A DNA stretch of 64,000 nt from Comamonas sp. BIGb0152 (GTDB taxonomy: Bacteria > Pseudomonadota > Gammaproteobacteria > Burkholderiales > Burkholderiaceae_C), in the NCBI RefSeq assembly GCF_024809975.1, contig NZ_JANUDY010000005.1, forward strand, positions 124,001-188,000, in the 5' to 3' direction. Made by a program: the position numbers and the translations under genes. Within the stretch, counting starts at the first letter, position 1. Every line of letters starts with the position of its first letter. This document shows, in pieces, positions 53,098-61,385 of the stretch. The notes under the pieces were generated by a model, which was not told the DNA's origin, searched no databases, and saw only the letters and a program-made list of their open reading frames with translations.

Positions 53098-54477
53098 ATG
53101 ACGACACCAACCACACAACCCACGCCCGCCGCCCAACTGGCCCGCTTTGCGGCCGAGCTGCAATACAGCGACATCCCCGAATCCGTGCTGCAGAAAACCG
53201 AAGACCTCTGGGTCGACTGGTTTGGCTCGGTGGTGGCCGGCCACAACGCCCGCCCCGTGGCCAGCATTACCCGCTTTGCGCTGGGCCAAGGCCCCGCGCA
53301 AGGCCCGGCCGAGGTGATTGGCCCCGAGGGCCGCAGCAGCAGCCCTTATCTGGCTGCGATGGCCAATGCCGCTGCCTCGCATGTGGCCGAGCAGGACGAT
53401 GTGCACAACGGCTCGGTGTTCCACCCGGCAGCCGTCGTCTTCCCCCCGGCCGTGGCCGTGGCGCAGGCGCTGGGCAAGTCCGGCAAGGAGCTGCTGACCG
53501 CCTGTATCGCCGGCTATGAAGTGGGCATCCGCGTGGGCGAGTTTCTGGGCCGCTCGCACTACAAGATCTTCCACACCACCGGCACGGCCGGCACCTTGGC
53601 CGCAGCGGCCGCCGTGGGACATCTGCTGGGTCTCAATGCGCAGCAAATGCTGCATGCCTTTGGCTCGGCCGGCACCCAATCGGCCGGCCTGTGGGAGTTT
53701 TTGCGCACCGCTGCCGACAGCAAGCAGTTGCACACGGCGCATGCCGCCGGTGCCGGCCTGATGGCCGCCTACCTGGCCAAGGATGGTTTCACCGGCGCAG
53801 CCGACATTTTCTGCGGCCCGCAGGGCATGGCGGCGGGAATGTCCAGCGACAGCGACCCGGCCCGCCTCATCGATGGCCTGGGCACACGCTGGGCGACGCC
53901 CGAGACCTCGTTCAAATGGCATGCCTCCTGCCGCCACACCCACCCGGCCGCCGATGCGCTGCTGCAGGTGGTGCGCGCCCACCAGCTCAAGGTGTCGGAC
54001 ATTGCCGAGGTGGTGACCCATGTACACCAGGCCGCGATCGATGTGCTGGGCCCCGTGGTGGACCCGACCACGGTGCACCAGAGCAAGTTCTCCATGGGCA
54101 CGGTGCTGGCGCTGGCTGCGCGCTTTGGCTTTGCCGGCCTTAACGAGTTTGACGATGAATTCCGCGCCGAAGACACCATGCTGCTGCGCGACAAGGTGCG
54201 CATGGTGCTGGACCCCGAGGTGGACGGCGCCTACCCCCAGCGCTGGATTGGCAAGGTCACCGTGACCACCACCGATGGCCGCGTGCTGGAAGGCCGGGTG
54301 GACGAGCCCAAGGGCGACCCGGGCAACACCCTCAGCCGCGAAGAGCTGACCGACAAGGCCCTGCGCCTGGGCGCTTTCAGCCGCGCCGTGCCCGCTGCGC
54401 AGATGCAGCAATCGGTGCAAAAACTCTGGCAAGTACGGGAATGGACCAGGGTCGAAAAGCTGTTGGTGGCCGTATAA
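53098..54477 (+). CDS. MmgE/PrpD-family protein
   Basis: A 459-residue all-helical plus alpha/beta protein of the MmgE/PrpD family (2-methylcitrate dehydratase, cis-aconitate decarboxylase, iminodisuccinate epimerase). HVAEQDDVHNGSVFHPAAVV and TSFKWHASCRHTHPAADALL hold the conserved active-site histidines. In the itaconate locus of pseudomonads a PrpD-like gene is present without an assigned reaction. It could be a decarboxylase or isomerase feeding itaconate or a relative. TTGGAGAAAAAAGAAC precedes the ATG, 25 bases after the CoA-transferase. Confidence 0.9.
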   Translation: MTTPTTQPTPAAQLARFAAELQYSDIPESVLQKTEDLWVDWFGSVVAGHNARPVASITRFALGQGPAQGPAEVIGPEGRSSSPYLAAMANAAASHVAEQDDVHNGSVFHPAAVVFPPAVAVAQALGKSGKELLTACIAGYEVGIRVGEFLGRSHYKIFHTTGTAGTLAAAAAVGHLLGLNAQQMLHAFGSAGTQSAGLWEFLRTAADSKQLHTAHAAGAGLMAAYLAKDGFTGAADIFCGPQGMAAGMSSDSDPARLIDGLGTRWATPETSFKWHASCRHTHPAADALLQVVRAHQLKVSDIAEVVTHVHQAAIDVLGPVVDPTTVHQSKFSMGTVLALAARFGFAGLNEFDDEFRAEDTMLLRDKVRMVLDPEVDGAYPQRWIGKVTVTTTDGRVLEGRVDEPKGDPGNTLSREELTDKALRLGAFSRAVPAAQMQQSVQKLWQVREWTRVEKLLVAV

Positions 54478-54487
54478 AGAAAGCAGC

Positions 54488-54534
54488 AGCGCCGCCAGTC
54501 GGCGCTTGTGATGCAGGGGGCTGGACAAGCCCCC
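54488..54534 (+). promoter_or_regulatory. two tandem hairpins between PrpD-type and Bug genes
   Basis: AGCGCCG-CCAGT-CGGCGCT (54488-54506) and GGGGGCT-GGACA-AGCCCCC (54516-54534), the second followed only by TTTCCC. They look like a partial terminator or an mRNA-stabilising element that would set the level of the binding protein apart from the enzymes. Confidence 0.55.
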
Positions 54535-54585
54535 TTTCCCCTACCGGGAAGGGCCATGTACCCCTCCCACGACAAGGAGACAAGA

Positions 54586-55581
54586 ATGCGCTTTCGCTTG
54601 CTCAATTCGACGGCCGTCGCCGCCCTGATGGCCTGTGCCGGCCTGGGCCTGCACCTCAACGCCCAGGCGGAGGACTGGCCGACCAAACCGGTGGTGATGG
54701 TGGTGCCCTACTCGGCCGGTGGCCCCACCGATGTGGTGGCCCGCATGCTGGCCATTCCGATGGGCAAATCGCTGGGCCAGACGGTGGTGGTGGAAAACAC
54801 CGTGGGCGCGGGCGGCACCATTGCTCCGGCCCGCGTGGCCCGGGCCAAGAACGATGGCTACACCATCCTGATCCACCACATGGGCATGGCCACCGCGCCA
54901 TCCTTGTACAAAAAGCTGCCCTACGACCCGCTGAAGGATTTTGAGTACATCGGCCAGGTGCTGGATGTGCCGATGACCCTGCTGTCGCGCAAGGACTTTC
55001 CGGCCAACAACTTCCAAGAGCTGCTGGCCTATGTGAAGGCCAACCAGGACAAGGTCTCGCTGGCCAATGCCGGCATTGGTGCGGTCTCGCAGCTCTGCGG
55101 CATGCTGTTTGCGTACCAGGCCGGCGTCAAGCTCACCACCGTGCCCTACAAGGGTGCGGGCCCGGCCATGAATGACTTGATGGGCGGCCAGGTCGATCTG
55201 CTCTGCGACCAGACCACGCAGACCGCACCGGTCATCAAGGACGGCAACCGAGTCAAGGTGTTTGGCGTGACCACGCCCCAGCGCCTGACTGCCATGCCGC
55301 AGATCCCCACGCTCGACGAGCAGGGCTTGAAGGGCTTTGACGTCAAGGTCTGGCACGGCATGTATGCCCCCAAGGGCACGCCGGCCGAGGTGGTTGCCAA
55401 GATCAACACCGCCCTGAATGTGGCCTTGAAGGACCCCGTGGTGGTGCAGCGCATTGCCGATTTGAGCAGCGAGCTGGTCACGCCGGACCGCGCCACGCCG
55501 CAAAGCCTCAAGACCCTGCTGGAATCTGAAGTCAAGCGCTGGAACACAGTGATCAAGGCGGCGGGTGTGACGGCTGAATAA
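54586..55581 (+). CDS. Bug-family periplasmic binding protein of the itaconate-type operon
   Basis: A 331-residue receptor with signal peptide MRFRLLNSTAVAALMACAG through NAQA. PVVMVVPYSAGGPTDVVARM, NTVGAGGTIAPARVARAKND and VPYKGAGPAMNDLMGGQVDL are Bug signatures. It probably binds the acid degraded by this operon, in place of the TRAP-type receptor found in the corresponding Pseudomonas locus. AAGGAGACAAGA precedes the ATG at 54586. A terminator follows the gene. Confidence 0.92.
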   Translation: MRFRLLNSTAVAALMACAGLGLHLNAQAEDWPTKPVVMVVPYSAGGPTDVVARMLAIPMGKSLGQTVVVENTVGAGGTIAPARVARAKNDGYTILIHHMGMATAPSLYKKLPYDPLKDFEYIGQVLDVPMTLLSRKDFPANNFQELLAYVKANQDKVSLANAGIGAVSQLCGMLFAYQAGVKLTTVPYKGAGPAMNDLMGGQVDLLCDQTTQTAPVIKDGNRVKVFGVTTPQRLTAMPQIPTLDEQGLKGFDVKVWHGMYAPKGTPAEVVAKINTALNVALKDPVVVQRIADLSSELVTPDRATPQSLKTLLESEVKRWNTVIKAAGVTAE

Positions 55582-55602
55582 GGCCGATAGCGAAGAAGCA
55601 GA

Positions 55603-55626
55603 CAGGGGCCTTTGGGCCCCTGCGTT
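55603..55626 (+). terminator. terminator after the Bug gene
   Basis: CAGGGGCC-TTTG-GGCCCCTG followed by CGTTTT, between the Bug gene and the lyase gene. Some transcription presumably reads through, or the lyase has its own promoter. Confidence 0.7.
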
Positions 55627-55644
55627 TTGACAAACGGAAGATCG

Positions 55645-56532
55645 ATGGACATGACTCTCAACACGCACCCGCTGGCCAGCGCCACCTCCTGGCTGTTTGT
55701 ACCGGCCAGCCGCCCCGAGCGCATTGCCAAGGCCTTGGCCAGTGGGGCAGATGCGGTGATCGTGGACCTGGAAGATGCGGTGGCACCGCAGGACAAGGAG
55801 GGTGCACGCAGCGCCCTGCTGGCCGCCTTTGGCCAGCTGCAGGCGGCAGAGCGCAGCCGGGTGCTGGTGCGCATCAATGCCCATGGCACGCCCTGGTTTG
55901 ATGGCGATGTGCTGGCACTGGCGCAGCTGGTGGCGCAGGGCGCTGCTGGCGTGGTGCTGCCCAAGGCCGAGGCGGCCGAAGCGATGGCGCTGCTGCTGCC
56001 CGCGCTGGGCACGCAAGGGGTGCTGGTGCCCATCATCGAATCGGTGGCCGGCCTGCATGCCATCGATGCCATTGCCGGCGCACCGCGTGTGCTGCGTCTG
56101 GCTTTTGGCCACCTGGATTTTCAGGTGGATGCCGGCATGGCCTGCGCCGAAGACGAGAGCGAGTTGGTGCCCGTGCGCCTGGCGGTGGTGCTGGCCGCGC
56201 GCCGTGCCCAGCTGCCCGCGCCCATCGACGGGGTGACGGTCAATACCCAGGAGGCAGCCGTGGTGCAGGCCGATGCGGCGCGTGCGTTGCGCGGTGGCTT
56301 TGGCGGCAAGCTCAGCATCCACCCGATGCAGGTGGCGCCCATCAATGCGGCCTTTGCGCCGACGGATGCGCAGCTGCAGCGTGCCCAGCAGGTGCTGGCG
56401 GCCGCCGAGGCCGCGCAAGGCGGGGTTTGCGTGGTGGAGGGCCGCATGGTTGATGCGCCGGTGATTGCACTGGCCCACAAGACCTTGCAGCGCCACCAGC
56501 AGGCCCAGCAGCGCCTGCAAAGCGTTTCCTGA
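55645..56532 (+). CDS. CoA-ester lyase (HpcH/citrate lyase beta family), probable citramalyl-CoA lyase
   Basis: A 295-residue TIM-barrel protein of the CitE-like group: SWLFVPASRPERIAKALASG, ADAVIVDLEDAVAPQDKEGA, VRINAHGTPWF and LRLAFGHLDFQVDAGM. It lies at the end of the operon with CoA-transferase and hydratase, matching Ccl, which splits citramalyl-CoA to acetyl-CoA and pyruvate. Malyl-CoA lyase or related activity is the alternative. Two ATGs (55645, 55651) are possible. Length is normal for the family. Confidence 0.9.
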   Translation: MDMTLNTHPLASATSWLFVPASRPERIAKALASGADAVIVDLEDAVAPQDKEGARSALLAAFGQLQAAERSRVLVRINAHGTPWFDGDVLALAQLVAQGAAGVVLPKAEAAEAMALLLPALGTQGVLVPIIESVAGLHAIDAIAGAPRVLRLAFGHLDFQVDAGMACAEDESELVPVRLAVVLAARRAQLPAPIDGVTVNTQEAAVVQADAARALRGGFGGKLSIHPMQVAPINAAFAPTDAQLQRAQQVLAAAEAAQGGVCVVEGRMVDAPVIALAHKTLQRHQQAQQRLQSVS

Positions 56533-56652
56533 AAAGCGCTCTGCGCGGGGTGCCGGGCAGGACACTTTCTGACACAGACCTCCGCAATCTCGTCGATATA
56601 CTCCCTGCACTACCGCGCCGCAGTGGCGGCGCAACGACCACAGGAGTCCGAC

Positions 56653-57528
56653 ATGTTCAAATTCAAGCACACGATTGCCTGGGCCGCCTTGGCCCTGACC
56701 GGCATGGCCCAGGCCTATGTGCCGCAAGGCGGCACCTGGATCATCTCTGATGAAGTCAACGGTCGGCCCGGCCGGGGTTTTGCCGTTGATGTGCAAAACG
56801 ACGTGCTGGTGATGCAGGTTTATGCCTATGAAAGCAGCGGCCAGCCCACCTTCTACATGGCCACCGGGCGCCTGAATGACAACAGCGAGCTGACGACCAC
56901 CTTAGGCCGTTTCGAAGGCGGCCGTTTCCTGGGCAGTGGCGATCGCAGCGGTGTGGAGCGCGGCAGCCCCGGCAATGTGCGCATCCGCTTTGTCAGCGGC
57001 ACCCTCGGCTACATCACCCTGCCGGGTGAGGGCGAGAAGGAAATCAAGCGTTACCAGTTTGGCTATGACAACTCGCCCGCCTCCCTGCTGGGCCTGTGGA
57101 GCCTGGTCTATGGCGACAGCAACGGCAATATCGAGACCGAGACCATGCAGCTGACCCGCATCACCGGCGGCTCGTCGTTCGGCAGCGGCATGACCGTGTC
57201 CTACGATGGTCTGTTCGCCTGTGAGCAGATCATCCGCGGCGCGGACACCGGCAAGACCCAGTGCGTGAAAATGCGCAGTGGCACATCGAGCGAATCGGTG
57301 CGTGCCTTCTGGATGAACTTCAGCGTCAACCAGGGCGAAGGGGATTGGAACAACACCCGCAACTCCGGTGCTGGCGCGCTGTATGCCAATCGCCTGATGC
57401 AGAACTCGGGCCGCATCACCGGCCTGCTGCGCAAGGTGACTCCGGACGCTGGCAGCGAGCAGGGCAACAACGACGAGGCGCTGCGCGCTGCGCTGGAAGC
57501 CCAGGCCACCGCGCGCCAAAGCCGCTGA
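56653..57528 (+). CDS. secreted protein of an uncharacterised family (paralogue of the gene at 6846)
   Basis: A 291-residue protein with a Sec signal peptide (FKFKHTIAWAALALTGMAQA-Y) and the same ordered blocks as the protein at 6846-7694: GTWIISDEVNGRPGRGFAVD, LVMQVYAYESSGQPTFYMA, GGRFLGSGDRSG, EKEIKRYQFGYDNSPASLLG and LFACEQI. Both have a second cysteine shortly after FACE. The C-terminus is polar. CAGGAGTCCGAC precedes the ATG. It stands alone with a strong terminator. I do not know a function. Periplasmic or outer-surface location is likely. Confidence 0.85.
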   Translation: MFKFKHTIAWAALALTGMAQAYVPQGGTWIISDEVNGRPGRGFAVDVQNDVLVMQVYAYESSGQPTFYMATGRLNDNSELTTTLGRFEGGRFLGSGDRSGVERGSPGNVRIRFVSGTLGYITLPGEGEKEIKRYQFGYDNSPASLLGLWSLVYGDSNGNIETETMQLTRITGGSSFGSGMTVSYDGLFACEQIIRGADTGKTQCVKMRSGTSSESVRAFWMNFSVNQGEGDWNNTRNSGAGALYANRLMQNSGRITGLLRKVTPDAGSEQGNNDEALRAALEAQATARQSR

Positions 57529-57551
57529 TAGCGTTTGCTACCCCCACAAAA

Positions 57552-57578
57552 ATGCCTTGGCTTGCCAGGGCATTTTTT
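57552..57578. terminator. terminator after the secreted-protein gene
   Basis: ATGCCTTGG-CTTG-CCAGGGCAT (one G-T pair) followed by six T; A-run on the other side, so it can also end the convergent Bug operon. Confidence 0.88.
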
Positions 57579-57592
57579 ATGCGTCCGCGCTC

Positions 57593-58597
57593 TTACTCGA
57601 TGCGTGCGCCAGTGGCTTTGACCACTGCGGCCCAGCGCGTCATCTCGCGCTCAATATGGGCGCCCAGCGCCTCCGGCGTGGAGCCCACCGGCTCATAGCC
57701 GCTGGCCGCCAGCTGCGATTGCAGCGCCGGGTTTTGCAGCGCGGTCGCAATCTCGCGGCTGAGCTTGCCAGTGACCTCGGCCGGGGTGCCTGCCGGGGCG
57801 ATCACCGCATACCAGCCGTTGATGTCAAAGTCCTTGATGCCCTGCTCTTGCACCGTGGGGATTTCTGGCGCCAGCGCCGAGCGTTTGGCGCTGGTGACGG
57901 CCAGCGCATGGAGCTTGCCGCTGCGCACATGTGGGATCGAGGTGGAGATGCTGTCAAAGGTCAGGTCGATATCGCTGGCCAGCATGGCATTGACCACGCC
58001 AGCGCTGCCCTTGTAGGGCACATGGGTCATCTTGACGCCGGCCGTGCTGGCAAACAGCGCGCCGGCCAGGTGGCCGGTATTGCCATTGCCGGCTGAGCCA
58101 TAGGTGAGACGCTCCGGCGCTGCCTGGGCGGCCTTGACCAGCTCGCCAATGTTCTTGGCCTGCAGCTTGCTGCTGCCCACCACAATCATCGGCAGATTGG
58201 CCACCAAGGAGACAGGCGCAAAGTCCTTGCGGGTGTCATAGGGCAGCTTGGGGTAGAGGCTGTCATTGATGGCGTGCGCGGCCAGCACCATCAGCACCGT
58301 GTAGCCATCGGGCTTGGCGCGCGCCACATACTGCGAGGCCAGGGTGCCGCCCGCGCCGGGCTTGTACTCCAGCACCACCGGCTGGCCCAGCTGCTGCTGC
58401 AGTTGCATGGCCAGCGGCCGGCCCAGCAGATCGGCGCTGCCGCCCGGCGGGTAGGGGATGACCAGCTGGATCGGCTTGGTCGGCCAGGATGCTGCATGGG
58501 CCGTGCCCGCCAGCAGCGTGCTGCTGGCCACAACCCAACAGGAGAGCAGACCAGCCAGCTGTCTGCGCCGGGTGGAAGTAGGGTGGCGATGGTTCAA
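57593..58597 (-). CDS. Bug-family periplasmic binding protein, TTG start
   Basis: A 334-residue receptor: signal peptide after TRRRQLAGLLSCWVVASSTL, then PIQLVIPYPPGGSADLLGRP, EYKPGAGGTLASQYVARAKP and HVPYKGSAGVVNAMLASDID. No ATG gives a sensible N-terminus. A TTG at 58597 has AGGAGACACAAC directly upstream and gives a normal twin-arginine-like signal peptide. It is the third gene of a minus-strand set (Bug, ligase, Bug), 44 bases after the ligase. The substrate is unknown. Confidence 0.9.
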   Translation of the reverse strand: MNHRHPTSTRRRQLAGLLSCWVVASSTLLAGTAHAASWPTKPIQLVIPYPPGGSADLLGRPLAMQLQQQLGQPVVLEYKPGAGGTLASQYVARAKPDGYTVLMVLAAHAINDSLYPKLPYDTRKDFAPVSLVANLPMIVVGSSKLQAKNIGELVKAAQAAPERLTYGSAGNGNTGHLAGALFASTAGVKMTHVPYKGSAGVVNAMLASDIDLTFDSISTSIPHVRSGKLHALAVTSAKRSALAPEIPTVQEQGIKDFDINGWYAVIAPAGTPAEVTGKLSREIATALQNPALQSQLAASGYEPVGSTPEALGAHIEREMTRWAAVVKATGARIE

Positions 58598-58641
58598 GTT
58601 GTGTCTCCTGGTCTTGTTGTGGGTCGGGCGTTGGCTGGCGG

Positions 58642-60219
58642 TCAGGCTACGGGCTGGCTGGTCTGGCTCGCATACAGCGTGCGCAGCTCGCGCTTGAGCA
58701 CCTTGCCGATCTCGCTGCGCGGAAGCTGGGTGTGGATGACCAGGTCGGCCACGCGCTGGGTCTTGCCCACGCGGCTGTTGAGCCACTGCTGCAGCTCGGC
58801 CGGCTGGGGGCTGCTGCCGGGCTGGGGCACCACATAGGCGACGGGGCTCTCGCCCCAGGCCTCAGACGGCACACCGATCACCGCGCACTCACGCACCTCG
58901 GGGTGCTGCAGCATCACGGCCTCGATATCGCTGGGGTAGACGTTGAAGCCGCCGGTGATGATCATGTCCTTCTTGCGGTCGCCCAGCACGATGAAGCCAT
59001 CGGCATCCATCTGGCCCACATCGCCGCTGCGGATAAAGCGCTCGCCGCTGGGGCTGATCCACTCGGCCTCGCGGGTCTTGTCGGGCTGGCGGTGGTAGCC
59101 GGTCATCATGCCGGCCGAGCGGCCGACGATCTCGCCCTGCGCGCCTTGGGGCAGCTCCTGGCCGTCCTCGTCGATAAAGCGCAGATCGGCGTCAGGACCG
59201 GCGCGGCCGACGGTGTGCAGCTTGTCGGGGAACTGGTGGCAGTGCAGCTCGCAGCGCACGCCCCCTTCGGTCATGCCGTAGTACTCGATCAGGCGGCCAG
59301 GCCAGCGGCGCAGCACCTCGGCCTTGAGCGTGGTCTTGAAGGGCGCGCTGGTGCAGAACTTGTGCTGCAGCAAGTGCAGATCGGTCTGGTCAAACGCCGG
59401 GCAGTCGAGCAGGCGCTGGTACTGCACGGGCACCAGCATGGTGTGGGTGGCGCGCTCCTGCTGGGCCAGCTGCAGGTACTGGGCCGCGTCGAACTTGCGC
59501 ATCAGCACCAAGGTGCCGCCCAGCGCCAAGGTGGGCAAGGCTGCCACCAAGGTGGTGTTGGAGTACAGCGGCGTCGCGCACAGCGATACCGCATCAGGCC
59601 CATAGCCGTTGGTGACCGCGCGGTTCACATGCGACCAGCGCATGCCCCAGCTTTGCACAATGCCCTTGGGCACGCCGGTGGTGCCCGAGGAGTAGATCAG
59701 GTTGAACGGCCACTGCGGCGTGGGCTGCACGGGTTGGGGCTCCTGGCCGGCGGGCACCTGGGCCAGCCAGTCGCTCCAGGGCGTGCCTGCCTGCGTGGCA
59801 TCGTCCAGCGCGATGCAGGGGCGCTCCGCCGTGCTGGCCAGGGGCCATTGGGCGGCGACCTCGGCATCGCGCAGCAGCAGCTTGGCCTCGGCGTTGTCCA
59901 GCATGGCGCTCAGGTGCTCAGCCGTAGCAGAAGGGGCCAGCGGTGCCACCACCACACCGGCCTGCAGGGCGCCCAAATAGGCCAGCACATAGGGCACCGA
60001 GCTGCTGGCGCAGATGGCGACCACATCGCCGGCTTGCAGGCCTTGCTGCTGCAGCGCGCACGCGGCCTGGCGCATGCCTTGGGCCAGCTGGTCGTAGTTC
60101 AGGCGCGTGGCGCCCAGCACCAGGGCGGTGTGCTCGGGGCGCTCCTGGGCCTGGGCCAGAACCATGGCGGGGATGGAGCCAAAGGGCTGGGCGAGTTGGA
60201 AAGAAGAGGTGTCAGACAT
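58642..60219 (-). CDS. class I adenylate-forming acyl-CoA ligase
   Basis: A 525-residue acyl-CoA synthetase. It has P-loop YSSGTTGVPKGIVQSWGM, EYYGMTEGGVRCELH, IRSGDVGQMDADG, GDRKKDMIITGGFNVYPSDI and the catalytic lysine in SEIGKVLKRELRTLY. It is only distantly related to the ligase at 42344. It sits between two Bug receptor genes, so it probably activates a carboxylic acid that one of them captures. The substrate cannot be read from sequence. Confidence 0.92.
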   Translation of the reverse strand: MSDTSSFQLAQPFGSIPAMVLAQAQERPEHTALVLGATRLNYDQLAQGMRQAACALQQQGLQAGDVVAICASSSVPYVLAYLGALQAGVVVAPLAPSATAEHLSAMLDNAEAKLLLRDAEVAAQWPLASTAERPCIALDDATQAGTPWSDWLAQVPAGQEPQPVQPTPQWPFNLIYSSGTTGVPKGIVQSWGMRWSHVNRAVTNGYGPDAVSLCATPLYSNTTLVAALPTLALGGTLVLMRKFDAAQYLQLAQQERATHTMLVPVQYQRLLDCPAFDQTDLHLLQHKFCTSAPFKTTLKAEVLRRWPGRLIEYYGMTEGGVRCELHCHQFPDKLHTVGRAGPDADLRFIDEDGQELPQGAQGEIVGRSAGMMTGYHRQPDKTREAEWISPSGERFIRSGDVGQMDADGFIVLGDRKKDMIITGGFNVYPSDIEAVMLQHPEVRECAVIGVPSEAWGESPVAYVVPQPGSSPQPAELQQWLNSRVGKTQRVADLVIHTQLPRSEIGKVLKRELRTLYASQTSQPVA

Positions 60220-60242
60220 ACCAAAAAAACGAGCGAAAAAAA

Positions 60243-61196
60243 TCAGTCCAGGGACAGGTTGGCGGCGCGGACAATCTCGGCCCAGCGCTTGCGCTCCTGC
60301 GCGATAAAGGCATCGTGCTCGGCCGCCGTCTCGCCGCCGGGCACACCGCCTAGCTCGGCAAAGGTGCGGCGGATGTCGGCGCTTTGCAGTGCCTCATGGG
60401 CTGCCTGCTGCAGGCGGTTGACGATGGCGTCAGGCGTGCCAGCGGGGGCCAGCAGGTCAAACCAGGCGGTCACATCCATGGCCACACCGGCCTCGCGCAT
60501 CGTGGGCACATCGGTCAGCTGGGCCGAGCGCTCGCGGCTGGTAATGGCCAGGGCCCGGAACTTGCCCGACTGGATGTGCGGCATCGAACTGGGCAGGTTG
60601 TCGATCATGAAATCGGTCTGCTGGCCCAGCAGCGCGGTGACGGCCGGTGCCGCGCCGCTGTGGGGCACCAGGGTCACATCCAGCCCGGTCTGCTGGCGGA
60701 ACAGCTCGGTGGACATATGCGGCGACTGGCCCACGCCCGAGGTGGCAGCGGTCAGCGGCTTTTGCTTGCCCAGGGCCACGAGCTGCTGCACGTTCTGGAT
60801 GGGGGAGTTGGCATGCACCACCAGGATGTTGGGCACCGAGATCACATTGGTGATGCCGCGCAGGTCGTTGGGGCCGTAGGCCAGCTTTTTGTACAGGCTG
60901 AAGTTGATCGCGACCGGGCCGATATTGCCCATCAGCAGGGTGTAGCCGTCGGGCTTGGCCCGCGCCACATAGCCGGTGCCGATGCTGCCGCCGCCACCGG
61001 CCTTGTTCTCGACGATAACGCTGGTCTTGAGGGATGGGCCCATTTTCTGGGCCAGCAGGCGCGCGGCGATATCGGTGGTGCCACCCGCAGCGGCGGGCAC
61101 GACGATGGTGATGGGGCGGGACGGCCAGTCAGCCGCCAGCGCTAGCAGCGGTGAAAGCAGCAAAGCCGCAAGGGTGCGGCGGCGTGCAATGCGCAT
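60243..61196 (-). CDS. Bug-family periplasmic binding protein
   Basis: A 317-residue receptor with a short signal peptide (RIARRRTLAALLLSPLLALA). PITIVVPAAAGGTTDIAARL, NKAGGGGSIGTGYVARAKPD and LVPHSGAAPAVTALLGQQTD follow. It is the first gene of a Bug-ligase-Bug set, 23 bases before the ligase. ATACGGAGACATCGCC precedes the ATG. It differs clearly from the second receptor of the set, so the two likely bind different acids or are an old duplication. Confidence 0.92.
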   Translation of the reverse strand: MRIARRRTLAALLLSPLLALAADWPSRPITIVVPAAAGGTTDIAARLLAQKMGPSLKTSVIVENKAGGGGSIGTGYVARAKPDGYTLLMGNIGPVAINFSLYKKLAYGPNDLRGITNVISVPNILVVHANSPIQNVQQLVALGKQKPLTAATSGVGQSPHMSTELFRQQTGLDVTLVPHSGAAPAVTALLGQQTDFMIDNLPSSMPHIQSGKFRALAITSRERSAQLTDVPTMREAGVAMDVTAWFDLLAPAGTPDAIVNRLQQAAHEALQSADIRRTFAELGGVPGGETAAEHDAFIAQERKRWAEIVRAANLSLD

Positions 61197-61335
61197 GGCG
61201 ATGTCTCCGTATTTATGCTTAGGCGTTCACCATAGGCAGTCGCGCTGGCGGGCGTGATGGGGTTTGCCTGCACAAGGGCGGATTGGGCCTTCGCACTTGC
61301 GAAAGCCATGCTTTGCGGGTGTGAAAGCAGGGCGC

Positions 61336-61361
61336 AAAAAAAAGCGGCCCGAAGGCCGCTT
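61336..61361 (-). terminator. terminator of glutamate dehydrogenase gene
   Basis: AAGCGGCC-CGAA-GGCCGCTT. On the minus strand the stem continues into eight T, 25 bases past the stop at 61386. Confidence 0.88.
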
Positions 61362-61385
61362 GCAATACGTGGAATAGCGCTGACT

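Noticed and set aside
53082..53519. Out-of-frame plus-strand readings inside the PrpD gene
   Set aside because: Gly/Arg-rich shadow frames of the MmgE/PrpD gene, which has conserved histidine motifs in its own frame.
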